64,000 nucleotides of DNA from CAKZNE01 sp002695025 (GTDB lineage Bacteria; Bacteroidota; Bacteroidia; Flavobacteriales; Schleiferiaceae): NCBI GenBank assembly GCA_913043285.1, contig CAJWML010000011.1:61936-125935 (forward strand). Reading direction: 5' to 3'. Below the pieces are notes generated by a model that saw only the letters and a program-made list of their open reading frames with translations, ran no database searches and had not been told where the DNA came from. Each line of letters opens with the position of its first letter. Position 1 is the stretch's first letter. This document shows, one piece after another, positions 33,251-42,823 of this stretch. The position numbers and the translations under genes are program-made.

Positions 33251-33698
33251 GCTTTACCTTTTTAGTGATCTCATCCGTGGCCTGGTCCAGCAGGCGGTAT
33301 ACATTTTCAAAGCCCTGGTCGCCTCCAAAGTAAGGATCAGGAACTTCGCGGTTGGAGGAAGGTTCCAGTTCGTTCAACAGGAAGTCCACTTTGTTCTTAT
33401 CCGCTTCATTACGTGCCAGCTCTACAACGTTGGCATAATTGCTTTCGTCCATAACATAGATACGATCAAAACGATCAAAATCTGAAACGGTGAATTGGCG
33501 TCCTCTGAGGTCGGAGATGTTAACACCGTATTTCCTGCCAATTTTAATGGCACGCGGATCCGGTGCTTCATCAACATGATAGGAGGAAGTTCCCGCACTA
33601 TCCACCTCCGCATCCGTATCTTTCAGTTTTTCGCGAAGTATACCTTCGGCAAGTGGCGATCGGCAGATGTTGCCGAGACAGACCATCAGGATTTTCAT
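33240..33698 (-). CDS. Low-molecular-weight protein-tyrosine phosphatase
   Basis: 152 residues from ATG 33698 (MKILMVCLGNICRSPLAEGI); a TTG at 33707 is a less likely start. Catalytic CX5R loop CLGNICRS with nucleophile Cys7 and Arg13, and the general acid Asp in VPDPYFGGDQGFENVY. All hallmarks are present. May dephosphorylate tyrosine kinases of capsule synthesis, or arginine-phosphate in some lineages; no kinase is nearby. Overlaps the RsmI-like gene by 11 nt, so the two are co-transcribed. Confidence 0.95.
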   Translation of the reverse strand: MKILMVCLGNICRSPLAEGILREKLKDTDAEVDSAGTSSYHVDEAPDPRAIKIGRKYGVNISDLRGRQFTVSDFDRFDRIYVMDESNYANVVELARNEADKNKVDFLLNELEPSSNREVPDPYFGGDQGFENVYRLLDQATDEITKKVKHGG

Positions 33699-33770
33699 AA
33701 GTGACAATGGTTTGTGGTAAAAATAAAAAGAAAATAAGCGGTATCGGGCAAGCCTGCCTCATTAAACGAA

Positions 33771-33796
33771 AAAGCCCTTCTCAAAGGAAGGGCTTT
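33771..33796 (-). terminator. Terminator of dnaA
   Basis: Perfect 10-bp stem AAAGCCCTTC (33771-33780) and GAAGGGCTTT (33787-33796), loop TCAAAG. On the minus strand it ends in TTTTTCGTTT, 25 nt after the dnaA stop. Confidence 0.88.
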
Positions 33797-33820
33797 CGTG
33801 TTTCTTTTCTTGTCCTTGTT

Positions 33821-35251
33821 TTACTGGAGGGTAAGCTTTTTACGGATGTCATCCACATAGGTTCTGAAACGCTTATCGGTATCCGCAAGGTTGTTTACAG
33901 TACGGCAGGCGTGCAATACGGTTGCATGGTCTTTATTTCCGCATTGAGCCCCGATACTGGCTAACGAATTTTTTGTGAGTTGCTTTGAAAAGTACATGGC
34001 CAATTGGCGTGCCTGGACAATTTCCCTCTTCCTTGTGGGAGATTTCAAAAGATCAATAGGCATGTCAAAATAGTCGCATACCACTTTTTGGATATAGTCG
34101 ATCGATATCTCCCTTGTCGTGTTCTTAACAAACTTGTCGATCATCTGCTTGGCTAGGTCTACGGTAATCTTCTTTTTGTTTAATGAAGATTGGGCCAGCA
34201 AAGAGATCAGTGCACCTTCCAGTTCCCGCACATTACTGTTAATACTGTAAGCCAGGTACTCGATAACATCATCCGGCATTTCCACCCCATCATTATAGAG
34301 TTTCTGGTTGAGGATGGCAATGCGGGTTTCCAGGTCCGGTACCTGAAGGTCTGCGCTTAGGCCCCATTTAAAACGGGAAAGCAGACGTTGTTCCACTCCC
34401 TGCAAGTCAACCGGAGCGCGATCTGAAGTAAGGATCACCTGTTTGCCATGTTGATGCAGATGGTTGAATATCTCAAAGAAAACGTCCTGGGTCTTTTCCT
34501 TACCGGCAAAGGAATGAACGTCATCCATAATCAGCACATCTATCATCTGGTAGAAGTGCACAAAGTCGTTTTTGGTATTGTTGCGGATAGAGTCAATAAA
34601 TTGCTGGGTAAATTTTTCAGCAGACACATACAGTACCGTTTTTTCAGGGTACTTGTCCTTAATTTCAATACCAATGGCATGAGCAAGGTGGGTTTTTCCC
34701 AGCCCATTGCCCCCATATATTAACAGTGGGTTAAAAGAAGTTCCTCCAGGCTTGTTGGCTACCGCAAAACCTGCTGAGCGGGCAAGGCGATTACAATCGC
34801 CTTCAACAAAATTTTCAAAAGTGTAATTGGGGTTAAGTTGCGACTCAACGTGTACCTTTCGTAAACCCGGTATGATAAAAGGATTTTTAACCCCTTTCTC
34901 CCCAATCTCGATCGGCATATTGACCTTGGGGTTTTTGATAGGTCCACGATTGCTGCTGGGAATTTTAACCGTGTAGGGGTTGGAGTTGCCATAGGTGTTT
35001 TCCATCACTATGCTATACACCAGTTTGGCGTCTTCACCTAATTCCCTTGTAATTGCACTTTTAAGAAGTTTGATGTAATTCTCTTCAAGCCATTCGTAGA
35101 AAAACTTACTTGGAACCTGGATGCTCAAAACATTATCTTTGAGCTTCAGGGGCTTAATGGGCAGGAACCACGTCTTAAAACTTTGAGAAGGAATATTGTC
35201 TTTGATATAGTCAAGACAATTCTCCCAAACTGTTTTTGCAGTTAGTTCCAT
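33821..35251 (-). CDS. dnaA: Chromosomal replication initiator DnaA
   Basis: 476 residues. Domain I (1-80, WENCLDYIKDNIPSQSFKTW), short linker, AAA+ domain (about 135-340) with Walker A YGGNGLGKTHLAHAIG, Walker B VLIMDDVHSFAG, and sensor segments; domain IV carries the DNA-box helix-turn-helix CGNKDHATVLHACRTVNNLA. Start ATG 35251 is supported by the conserved ELTAKTVWENCL. It is monocistronic with its own terminator, not in the usual dnaA-dnaN operon, as is common in Bacteroidota. I found no cluster of DnaA boxes in the flanking 230 nt. Confidence 0.98.
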   Translation of the reverse strand: MELTAKTVWENCLDYIKDNIPSQSFKTWFLPIKPLKLKDNVLSIQVPSKFFYEWLEENYIKLLKSAITRELGEDAKLVYSIVMENTYGNSNPYTVKIPSSNRGPIKNPKVNMPIEIGEKGVKNPFIIPGLRKVHVESQLNPNYTFENFVEGDCNRLARSAGFAVANKPGGTSFNPLLIYGGNGLGKTHLAHAIGIEIKDKYPEKTVLYVSAEKFTQQFIDSIRNNTKNDFVHFYQMIDVLIMDDVHSFAGKEKTQDVFFEIFNHLHQHGKQVILTSDRAPVDLQGVEQRLLSRFKWGLSADLQVPDLETRIAILNQKLYNDGVEMPDDVIEYLAYSINSNVRELEGALISLLAQSSLNKKKITVDLAKQMIDKFVKNTTREISIDYIQKVVCDYFDMPIDLLKSPTRKREIVQARQLAMYFSKQLTKNSLASIGAQCGNKDHATVLHACRTVNNLADTDKRFRTYVDDIRKKLTLQ

Positions 35252-35479
35252 TGATCGTTAAGCGTTTAAAAAAAATTAGTTTTACACCCTGTCTCAGGAG
35301 GGGAAACAAGGTGCGCTTGATTCTGATTTCTGAGGGCAAATGTGTAGATAAAAAAATGATAAAAAAAATGGAAATAGGGTTGAATTTCCGGTTTTTTTTG
35401 TCAATATTAAGCGAGTGTTAACCGCTCTGAATCCCGCATTCTACGGTTGAAGTTGGTTAATTATCAGATAGAAAAGTAA

Positions 35480-35893
35480 ATGTTTGTAAAGAGAACCGCC
35501 ATACGGGTTCGTTATGCCGAAACCGACCAAATGGGGGTAGTATATTACGGTAACTATCCACAGTATTTTGAGGTGGGTAGAGTGGAAGCCCTGAGAACCC
35601 TGGGAATGAGCTACCGGGAAATGGAAGAAGGGGGTATTATGTTGCCGGTGGTGAAACTGGAGATACAATACATCCGCCCCGCTTTATACGATGACCTCTT
35701 AACCATAGATACCCGGATTACCGAAATGCCTTCAACCAGGATCACTTTCCACCATGAGGTGTTTAATGAGGAAAAGGTGCTCTTAACCAAAGGCCTGGTT
35801 CAACTGGTGTTCTTAAACCGTTCCAACCGAAGGCCCTGCAAAGCCCCGGAGGACTTTCTGAGTAAAATTGAACCTTACTTTAGCGGAGGCTAA
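35480..35893 (+). CDS. Acyl-CoA thioesterase, YbgC/4-hydroxybenzoyl-CoA type
   Basis: 137 residues, single hotdog fold. IRVRYAETDQMGVVYYGNYP contains the catalytic Asp and the YxNYPxYFE pattern of the family, followed by EVGRVEALRTLGMSYREME and strands LEIQYIRPALYDDLLTIDTR. Cytoplasmic; would hydrolyse acyl-CoA esters, perhaps linked to lipid turnover. The stop overlaps the convergent peptidase gene's stop (CTAA at 35890-35893). Confidence 0.93.
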   Translation: MFVKRTAIRVRYAETDQMGVVYYGNYPQYFEVGRVEALRTLGMSYREMEEGGIMLPVVKLEIQYIRPALYDDLLTIDTRITEMPSTRITFHHEVFNEEKVLLTKGLVQLVFLNRSNRRPCKAPEDFLSKIEPYFSGG

Positions 35894-37692
35894 AAACGGG
35901 AAACCTTATAAGTTGTTGATAATCCGTTTTCTAAATAAACTTTAACCAGGTACAGCCCCGATACCAGTTTGTCAGATGAAATGGAAATCCCTGATACGGA
36001 CTCGCTTAAGTTTTTGTTTTCTAAAGGTTTACCGCTAAGATTGTAGATAGAATACCCGGAAATATTAACCTCTGGAGAGCTTATCCTTAATTGGCCACCA
36101 TGAGCAAATTCGTAGGTTCCGCTAATAGCAAGTTCACCACTATTTACTTCATCCAGGCCAATGGAGATGTCCAAAATGTTTCGCCTTGCAAAGGCGTCTA
36201 CTATAATCTTACGGTTTACTCCGCCATTCAATGCCTGGTCCGCTTCTACTACAAACATGGCCATCTGAGGCATGGTAGTGTTCTGGCTAAGGCTGAAGAT
36301 GGCCTCCATTACCATTTCGTCCGTGGTATTTCTGCCCAGCAGCCCGTAGATCTCCATGAGGGCGGAAGCAAAAATGTCCGTATGCGCATATATGTTGGAT
36401 GAAAAATTCAGTTGAGTGTAATTCTTGGTGCTTTCCACCATCCGGCCATTCCAGTACTCATTATGGCCATCCCAGGAAAAGACCTGTTCCTTGTTAAAAT
36501 TATTAATACTCCTGGAGTAAGATGCCGCAAAATAGTCGCCCAGTGATTCTTCGATGGTGTTACGCTCTATGGACCCGTTATTATTGCCTGTGGCAGCCAA
36601 TACATACGCATGCATATACTCATGAACGATTACATCCGCATCTTCGGCATCATCAACGCCTCCTTCACCCATTAATATGCGGTAGGGCTGGGATGAGGTG
36701 TTAAAATACGAGTTGTCACCGCCATTTAAGGCATGTGGATCCACATGAATAGTATAGCCGGGAAGGTTGGCGAAACCCAGTGCATCAAGGTGCTGTTTAT
36801 GGTTGGAGATGTGGTAGATCACGTTTACATCTTCAAAACCGGCCTGGCTGCGGGTGTAATTGAACTGGCCGGTAGTACTGGTCACCGGAGCCAGATTAGG
36901 GCTATCCATATCCGAGATCTCCACAAAGTCATTTTTTAAGATAAACATCCCATTCTCATAGGTGGCCGTAAACGATTTCAATTTGCGCTGGGTGTTCAAC
37001 GCTAAGATATCAGCATCATTATTATCAATAAAAGGCGGGCCGTAATTAACCTGGGCGGTTGTTAAGGGATCGGGTTCAAAAACATATCCGGTAACGGTGG
37101 TATCGTTCGATCCGGCCATGTGATGCCTTTTGATCTTATCTATAGTATAAAGGGGGCCATTATCCGTATAAATAACTTCCTCGTGTAATTTGTTTTCTGT
37201 AGCTATTTCCACCTTGCGGGCAGGTATCAGCCGGTTCTCGGATATTACCCATACCTTTTCATCTGTTTGCACCTGATCGGCTCCCTGTTGGGTTCGTATC
37301 CTGTCAGCTATAGGAGCGGGAAAACTTTCTTCTGTTGCAAGGAGGGAGGGAAGCTGGGTACGGATTATCCGATTCACCTGTTGGCCGTTCCGGGAAACAA
37401 TGGTGTGTACATCACTGCCGTAAACAGCGGTACCCTTATAGGTAATGGTATAATGATAATGGGTGGCGGTTTTACTCTCTATAACCAAACCGGCCTTCAG
37501 GTCAAAGCCTGCAGGTAGTTGCAGCTGCTGAAGCGTAAAATCCAACGGACTATCCTCAAAAAGAGGAGATTCAAGTTGCAAGACCTGGTCAGGTGCTGAA
37601 GGGAACTGATCCTGGGTGAGATCCATATCCTTTTGAGCGTAAAGCGCAGAGGAGATCAGAAAGCTAAGGAAGGTTGATAATACTTCTTTCAT
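35890..37692 (-). CDS. Secreted M36-like (fungalysin-type) metalloprotease with T9SS tail
   Basis: 600 residues from ATG 37692, the first codon of the signal peptide (MKEVLSTFLSFLISSALYAQ); the frame is open to 37791 but without a signal there. An FTP-like propeptide covers about 30-200 (YKGTAVYGSDVHTIVSRNGQ). The catalytic site is VIVHEYMHAYV with His357, Glu358, His361, and a third ligand Glu about 380 in NTIEESLGDYF. The last ~75 residues (GGQLRISSPEVNISGYSIYN to GLYLVKVYLENGLSTTYKVS) form a type A sorting domain. Probably a surface or released protease for nutrient breakdown. Confidence 0.88.
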   Translation of the reverse strand: MKEVLSTFLSFLISSALYAQKDMDLTQDQFPSAPDQVLQLESPLFEDSPLDFTLQQLQLPAGFDLKAGLVIESKTATHYHYTITYKGTAVYGSDVHTIVSRNGQQVNRIIRTQLPSLLATEESFPAPIADRIRTQQGADQVQTDEKVWVISENRLIPARKVEIATENKLHEEVIYTDNGPLYTIDKIKRHHMAGSNDTTVTGYVFEPDPLTTAQVNYGPPFIDNNDADILALNTQRKLKSFTATYENGMFILKNDFVEISDMDSPNLAPVTSTTGQFNYTRSQAGFEDVNVIYHISNHKQHLDALGFANLPGYTIHVDPHALNGGDNSYFNTSSQPYRILMGEGGVDDAEDADVIVHEYMHAYVLAATGNNNGSIERNTIEESLGDYFAASYSRSINNFNKEQVFSWDGHNEYWNGRMVESTKNYTQLNFSSNIYAHTDIFASALMEIYGLLGRNTTDEMVMEAIFSLSQNTTMPQMAMFVVEADQALNGGVNRKIIVDAFARRNILDISIGLDEVNSGELAISGTYEFAHGGQLRISSPEVNISGYSIYNLSGKPLENKNLSESVSGISISSDKLVSGLYLVKVYLENGLSTTYKVSRF

Positions 37693-37702
37693 ACCAGTAA
37701 AA

Positions 37703-38311
37703 TTACAAAATAACCACTTCATGATAAGATTCAATCCGATCCATAACCTCCCGGGCCTTGCTCTTGCGCACACCCAGTGTATAACCGGCATCGGCTTTCA
37801 TATCCTCTCCCACTATGTCAAGTTCGTGATCCTTTATCAATCGCATAATATCATTGGTGAGCTTGTAGGGGAATCGTATACGGATGGTTTCAGTTATATA
37901 TACGGTACGTTTTACAGCATTGTCTAAAGCCAGGGCTGCAGCATTTTTATAGGCATTGATGAGACCGGAAACGCCCAGTTTGGTTCCCCCAAAGTAACGC
38001 ACCACCACTACCATTACGTTCCAGACCTCGCAGGACTGTATCTGGTTGAAAATAGGCATACCCGCTGAATTGTTGGGTTCGCCATCATCATTGGCCCTTA
38101 TCTGAGGGTCTTCTGGATTAATGCGGTAGGCAAAACAATGGTGGCGAGCATCGTGGAACTCCTTTTTTAGCTGATCCAGCTTCTCCTTGCTTTCCTCTAC
38201 CGTTTGCACCGGAAAAGCAAATCCCAGGAATTTACTGCCACGGTCTTTAAACTCCCCGCGGCCTGCGGAATGCAAAGCGGTAAAAAAGTCTTCTTTAAGT
38301 GGTTCGTGCAT
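37703..38311 (-). CDS. YigZ/IMPACT-family protein
   Basis: 202 residues. IMPACT domain: DRGSKFLGFAFPVQTVEESK, FHDARHHCFAYRINPE, ANDDGEPNNSAGMPIFNQIQ, VVVVRYFGGTKLGVSGLINA, then the DUF1949 module at the C-terminus (MRLIKDHELDIVG). Conserved in bacteria, proposed roles in translation or proteolysis control; no enzymatic site is certain. Separated by 3 nt from the DMT transporter gene, so in its operon. Confidence 0.94.
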   Translation of the reverse strand: MHEPLKEDFFTALHSAGRGEFKDRGSKFLGFAFPVQTVEESKEKLDQLKKEFHDARHHCFAYRINPEDPQIRANDDGEPNNSAGMPIFNQIQSCEVWNVMVVVVRYFGGTKLGVSGLINAYKNAAALALDNAVKRTVYITETIRIRFPYKLTNDIMRLIKDHELDIVGEDMKADAGYTLGVRKSKAREVMDRIESYHEVVIL

Positions 38312-38314
38312 GGA

Positions 38315-39187
38315 CTAAGCAGAATTGCCAAAAGCTATCAGGATAATGGCAATAAAGGAGAGCAAGATACCCACAATATTCCGGGTGCTCAAATGCTCAC
38401 GAAAGCCGAAATATGCCGCCAGGGTGGACAAGGCCACTATTCCCACGTTATTCACCGGAAATACCACTGAGCTTTCCAAGCCGTTGAATTCCAAAGCCCG
38501 GAGCAGAAAATAGATGGAACCATAGTTAGGCACGCCCAGTAGAATACCACCCCATACGTTTTTCCATTGCCAGTGTAGGTTTCCCCGTACCAGGCGGAAG
38601 ATGATGAACAGGATGCCGATAACTGCCGCCATGCCGAATACAGAGGAGGCAAAGAGGCTGTTTTCGGCCATCGGTACTTTTTCCTGTTGGTTGAACTTTA
38701 GGAAAGCATCCATACATCCACTGGCTACAAATAACAGGATGGGCAACCAGGCCAGGGTGGGATGTTTTTTGACTTTTTCTTTTTTTCGGGTAGCGAGATA
38801 CACCGCCAGCAGGGCCAATAGTATTCCCGTTACTTTGGAAATATTCAAAGCTTCATTATAGTAATATAAACCGAAGAGAACGGGAATGATGAGTGACATT
38901 TTCACCGCTACGGATGCCACAGATACACCGATCTTCTGCGAAACAAAGGCTATGATCTGGAACAGGGTAATGAAGAGAAAACCGAGTATGACCACACTGG
39001 TAAACCACTTATAGTGGATGATATCCCAGGGCATGGTGATCGAACCCTGTTGCAGTGTACCCACGCTATAGGCTATAAAGTAATTGATGACAATGGCCTG
39101 TAAGTTGTCTATTTTCCAGCGGTCGAAAAGCTTGAAAATAACAAAGATGAGGGTAGAGCAGAAGATGCTTAGCGCCAACCAGATCAT
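38315..39187 (-). CDS. EamA/DMT-superfamily transporter
   Basis: 290 residues with ten predicted membrane helices in two EamA-like repeats, starting MIWLALSIFCSTLIFVIFKL and ending NIVGILLSFIAIILIAFGNS. The GTLAAYFGFREHL-like segment (TLAAYFGFREHLSTRNIVGI) is the conserved EamA end motif. Exports or imports a small metabolite; substrate unknown. ATGA overlap with ribD (39184-39187), suggesting one transcript and perhaps a link with riboflavin, though this is only by position. Confidence 0.9.
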   Translation of the reverse strand: MIWLALSIFCSTLIFVIFKLFDRWKIDNLQAIVINYFIAYSVGTLQQGSITMPWDIIHYKWFTSVVILGFLFITLFQIIAFVSQKIGVSVASVAVKMSLIIPVLFGLYYYNEALNISKVTGILLALLAVYLATRKKEKVKKHPTLAWLPILLFVASGCMDAFLKFNQQEKVPMAENSLFASSVFGMAAVIGILFIIFRLVRGNLHWQWKNVWGGILLGVPNYGSIYFLLRALEFNGLESSVVFPVNNVGIVALSTLAAYFGFREHLSTRNIVGILLSFIAIILIAFGNSA

Positions 39188-40221
39188 TCCCGGAAAAGTA
39201 TTTGCAAGTGATCATTTCCAATGATTGAACTATCCATGGGTAAACCTTGGATTGAAGGGGCCAGCAATCCGCTGCCAAAGCTAACTGTTCCGGTAAATAT
39301 TCGGGCTTCATCCCAGTTTCCGGATAGTATAAAGTGATGCAAGGTTTCGGCTCCTCCTTCTACGAGTATGGAAGTTATGTTCCGTTGATAGCATGCTTCC
39401 AACAGGCTGCTCATAACCAATGCGCGATCAGTAACCCGGATAAACTCCACCGTGTTTTCGGTTCCTTCTTTTTGAAGGTTTAGAATGATGGTCTTGCTTT
39501 GTTGGTCGTAAAGATTACGGTCTTTGGCAACGCGCAAATCAGGATCAATGAGCAGGCGTACCGGGTTTTTACCCTTTGTTTCACGAACGGTCAGGGACGG
39601 GTTATCCGTGATAGCCGTTTGAGCTCCTACCAGAATAGCATCTTCCTGGACCCGCCAATGGTGTACGAGTATCTTTGCTTCCTTTCCAGTGATCCAGTTG
39701 GGGCCTTTTTCATCATCACCCCGTTCCCAGTCCAGAAAGCCATCCCGGCTTTGTGCCCACTTGAGGATGATATAAGGCCTTTTTTGAGTATGAAAAGTAA
39801 AGAAGCGTTTATTGATCTGTTGGCATTGATCGGGCAGTATCCCTTCCGTTACTTCTATGCCAGCCTTGCGCATACGTGCAATGCCCTTTCCGCTCACTTC
39901 CACAAAGGGGTCACCGGTACCCACTACCACGCGCGGTATTTTCTTTTCAATAATGAGGTCGGAACAGGGAGGAGTACGGCCGTGGTGCGCACAGGGTTCC
40001 AGGTTTACGTATAATGTTGCTTCTCTAAGCAGGCTTTCATCTGCTACCGAACGTATGGCCATCACTTCGGCATGAGGCTCGCCTGCCTTGTGGTGCCAGC
40101 CTTCTCCTATGATCTTTCCTTGTCTTACGATCACGCTTCCCACCAAAGGATTGGGCGAGGTGGTGCCCAGTCCGTTCAAAGCCAGTTGAAGGCATCGCTG
40201 CATATATTCCTCATGCCTCAT
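39184..40221 (-). CDS. ribD: Bifunctional riboflavin deaminase/reductase
   Basis: 345 residues. The N-terminal deaminase (1-145) has the zinc site HAEVMAI and NLEPCAHHGRTPPCSDLI. The C-terminal reductase (about 150-345) has RPYIILKWAQSRDGF and ILVEGGAETLHHFI. It converts diaminohydroxyphosphoribosylaminopyrimidine to the ribitylamino-uracil phosphate precursor in riboflavin synthesis. Full length, all zinc ligands present. I see no FMN riboswitch, and no other rib genes are in the window. Confidence 0.97.
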   Translation of the reverse strand: MRHEEYMQRCLQLALNGLGTTSPNPLVGSVIVRQGKIIGEGWHHKAGEPHAEVMAIRSVADESLLREATLYVNLEPCAHHGRTPPCSDLIIEKKIPRVVVGTGDPFVEVSGKGIARMRKAGIEVTEGILPDQCQQINKRFFTFHTQKRPYIILKWAQSRDGFLDWERGDDEKGPNWITGKEAKILVHHWRVQEDAILVGAQTAITDNPSLTVRETKGKNPVRLLIDPDLRVAKDRNLYDQQSKTIILNLQKEGTENTVEFIRVTDRALVMSSLLEACYQRNITSILVEGGAETLHHFILSGNWDEARIFTGTVSFGSGLLAPSIQGLPMDSSIIGNDHLQILFRE

Positions 40222-40237
40222 GCGGCAAAAATAGGCT

Positions 40238-41779
40238 TTAATTTATACGGATAGTCCGGGGTTTACGGCTTATCATCAACCAGGAGATCAATGCTCCTGA
40301 AAAACACAACAATGCGCCAGTAAGGGCTACATAATTAAAGGTGCGGATAAAACTTTCTCTCACTTGTTCGGATACTTCCAGCCGCTTGCTTTCCGGCCAG
40401 TCTGCGGGAGCCGAAGTTTCCGCCAAGCGGGAGGAGCGTTCCTTTAGAGTCGTTGTTTCCTGCTCACTTAAGGAAAGGTCTGTGAGGTTGTCGGCAAAAT
40501 TACCCTGGAAATACAATAAGGCAAAAGCTCCTACAATAGCCAGTACCAGTACATTGGCCAGGCGCGATACCGTATTGTTTACACCACTGGCAATACCGGC
40601 ATTGGTATCGGTTACACAGTTCATCACGGCCGTGGTAAGCGGTACTACGGTAATACCCATGCCAATACCTCCCAGGGCGAGAGCAGGGAAAAAAGTGACC
40701 CAAAAATCACGGAAGCCCTCCGTTATCCCAATCCAGCTCATGGAGAGAAAGGAAATACCCGTAATAACCGGTCCTATGATAAGCGGTTTTTTAGGGCCTG
40801 CCTTATCCGTCCAGGCGCCTGCCGTACGGGACAGTACGGCTATTAGGATACCGAAAGGTAATATGGCCAGGCCAGCTTTGGTCTCGCTATAAGCTTGCAC
40901 CTGTATCAGGTTAAGAGGGATGAAGAACAGTACCAGCCCCAGGGCGCCATACACAAAAAGAGTCATGATATTGGCTCCGGTGAAGGTTTTAGAGCTAAAG
41001 AGTTCTAAAGGAAGCATGGGGTTGGAGGCCGTCTTTTCGGTCCGTATAAAAACAATAGTGAGTACTATGCCTATAGCAATGCTTAACCATATCCACCAGG
41101 CGTCAAACCCTTTTTCCGAGGCTTCTATAAAGCCAAGGGTAATAAGGCTAAGGCCCAGAACGGAGAGGATACCACCTTTCCAATCCGGGCGTATATCCTG
41201 AACCCTGGAGGGTTCTTTTACCATCAGCAACATCAGGATACTGATAATACCCAGGGGTGCGTTGATGAAGAAGATTACGCGCCAGAGGCCAGCCTCTGCG
41301 AGGTATCCTCCCAGTACCGGCCCGAAAATAGTGGTAAACGCACTGAACATGCTCCAGGTGCCAATGGCCTTACCTCTTTCATCCTGTGGAAAGGAAGCAG
41401 TGATAATAGCAAGACTGCCGGGAACCATAAGCGCGCCACCCACACCTTGCAAACAGCGTGAGATGATCAGGAAATTACCGGAAGGAGCCAGCCCGCACAC
41501 CATGCTGAAAACCGTAAACAGCACAATACCAATTATAAAGATCTTTTTCTTGCCGTATACATCACCGAGCGAACCTCCAATAAGAATAAGGGAAGCCAGG
41601 AAAAGAGTGTAACCATTTACGATCCAAAGCAATTGGGAGCCATCCAGCTTGAGGCTGCGTTGCAATACCGGCAGAGCTACATTAAGAGCTGTACCGTCAA
41701 TAAAGGCCATGCTGGAAGCGAGTATTGCCGCCACAAGGATGAGTTTCTGGTTGGATCTTGAAGGATAGGTACCTGTCAC
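40238..41779 (-). CDS. DHA2-family MFS drug-efflux transporter (EmrB/QacA type)
   Basis: 513 residues from a GTG start (no usable ATG near). Fourteen predicted membrane helices. Motif A-like GSLGDVYGKKKIFIIG, motif D1 MAFIDGTALNVALPVLQ, and motif C GPVLGGYLAE, which are the DHA2 hallmarks. It should use proton motive force to export drugs or other amphiphiles. No local regulator or membrane fusion partner. Confidence 0.93.
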   Translation of the reverse strand: MTGTYPSRSNQKLILVAAILASSMAFIDGTALNVALPVLQRSLKLDGSQLLWIVNGYTLFLASLILIGGSLGDVYGKKKIFIIGIVLFTVFSMVCGLAPSGNFLIISRCLQGVGGALMVPGSLAIITASFPQDERGKAIGTWSMFSAFTTIFGPVLGGYLAEAGLWRVIFFINAPLGIISILMLLMVKEPSRVQDIRPDWKGGILSVLGLSLITLGFIEASEKGFDAWWIWLSIAIGIVLTIVFIRTEKTASNPMLPLELFSSKTFTGANIMTLFVYGALGLVLFFIPLNLIQVQAYSETKAGLAILPFGILIAVLSRTAGAWTDKAGPKKPLIIGPVITGISFLSMSWIGITEGFRDFWVTFFPALALGGIGMGITVVPLTTAVMNCVTDTNAGIASGVNNTVSRLANVLVLAIVGAFALLYFQGNFADNLTDLSLSEQETTTLKERSSRLAETSAPADWPESKRLEVSEQVRESFIRTFNYVALTGALLCFSGALISWLMISRKPRTIRIN

Positions 41780-41821
41780 TGTATAAAGATAGAAATTAGA
41801 AGGCTAGGTACTAAAATTGGA

Positions 41822-41847
41822 AAACCCCGGGGAGACCGGGGCTTTCA
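41822..41847 (-). terminator. Terminator downstream of the carboxypeptidase-regulatory-like gene
   Basis: CCCCGG (41825-41830) and CCGGGG (41836-41841) form a GC-rich stem flanked by A and T runs on both sides. It lies 150 nt past the stop at 42000. A smaller hairpin (GCCGG/CCGGC at 41944-41958) is closer. Confidence 0.7.
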
Positions 41848-41999
41848 CTAACACATCAAGGGAGGAAAACGTGTATATTATTAATCTTAAATAGACAGTT
41901 CAAAAAATCCGACTTGGAATAATTTTCAACAATGTTAAGCAGAGCCGGGTGTTCCGGCAAGAGATCATCCTCAACTTTTTAGTGAACGGGCGTTTTTTT

Positions 42000-42743
42000 T
42001 TAGTCAAACTGATTAAGGAAGTTCTCCAGCTCTCTTTCTTTGATGAATTCCTGGTAGCAGCGCTGCACGGAACGCAGAAATTCATAATCGTTCATAGAGC
42101 GCATTTGCACAGGAGCATACTTACAGTAGAACATGAAGGCCTCCATTTCTTCAAGGCTAAGGCCGGTTAACTGCACTACATTTTCACGGTTGTTGTTTTC
42201 CTCCAGTTTTTTACGGTAGGCTTCCTCGGCTTTAAGCTGGGCCAGCATGCGCAGCTGGCGGGGCTTGGAGCCAAAGAGGTTGTACAGGAATTCGGCAGGA
42301 TTCTGAGGTCCGGCTTCTATGATCCGTCCATCCTTACCCTCCAGGTCCCCGGCCTGTGGGTCACGTGGGGGTGAAAGTTCAATAGCCTTGTCTTCATTGC
42401 TGGTAAGCTTATAGGCGAAAATACTTACCTCACTAAGCAGGTAGTTTTGTTCCTTCATACGGATCAAAACCTCCGTAAGAGCGGTGGTGGAATCGCTGTA
42501 AACGAAATAGAGGTACTGGTAGGCCATATTGGAAAACACGATGGTGTCGCCCCAATTGAGCTGTATGCTGAAATGTCCGGTCTTATCCGTTATGGTACCT
42601 TTCAGGCTGCGTTTGTTCACCACGTGTACATCCGTGAGGGATGACTTGTTGGCATCATCAATTACCCATCCGGAAAGTTGCTGTGCGGATAATGGGAGTA
42701 CCAGGGTGCAAAAAAGTAAAACACGCATAAACAGTTGCCCCAT
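42000..42743 (-). CDS. Exported protein with carboxypeptidase-regulatory-like domain
   Basis: 247 residues; a second ATG at 42728 begins the signal peptide proper (MRVLLFCTLVLPLSAQ). Residues about 20-100 are a CarboxypepD-regulatory-like sandwich: LSGWVIDDANKSSLTDVHVV, GTITDKTGHFSIQLNWGDTI, FSNMAYQYLYF. The rest is helical and charged (LKAEEAYRKKLEENNNRENV), with LFGSKPRQLRML. This two-part layout is recurrent in Flavobacteriia periplasmic proteins of unknown role. The stop is followed by a 9-nt T run (plus strand). Confidence 0.8.
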   Translation of the reverse strand: MGQLFMRVLLFCTLVLPLSAQQLSGWVIDDANKSSLTDVHVVNKRSLKGTITDKTGHFSIQLNWGDTIVFSNMAYQYLYFVYSDSTTALTEVLIRMKEQNYLLSEVSIFAYKLTSNEDKAIELSPPRDPQAGDLEGKDGRIIEAGPQNPAEFLYNLFGSKPRQLRMLAQLKAEEAYRKKLEENNNRENVVQLTGLSLEEMEAFMFYCKYAPVQMRSMNDYEFLRSVQRCYQEFIKERELENFLNQFD

Positions 42744-42791
42744 CTCAATTATCTTTGATGCCGCAAAATAAACGACTTTGCCTTACAAATA

Positions 42792-42819
42792 TTGAAACAA
42801 GAACCTCAGATTAGTTTAA
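42792..42819 (+). promoter_or_regulatory. Possible promoter of ettA
   Basis: TTG at 42792-42794, 17-nt spacer, TAGTTTAA at 42812-42819, which differs from TAnnTTTG only in the last base. It is 5 nt from the ATG at 42824. Confidence 0.3.
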
Positions 42820-42823
42820 AACT

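Noticed and set aside
35252..35479. Possible chromosomal origin next to dnaA
   Set aside because: Only one weak DnaA-box-like 9-mer (TGTAGATAA at 35343-35351, one mismatch) and no cluster or clear AT-rich 13-mers; not enough for oriC.
40222..40237. FMN riboswitch near ribD
   Set aside because: The ribD start is directly preceded by the DHA2 transporter gene (16-nt gap); no room for an RFN element.
41900..42085. Frame reading through the T9 run as a frameshifted tail of the gene at 42000
   Set aside because: The stop of the real gene precedes the run, so slippage in the run would not restore the frame; the alternative tail has no conserved look.
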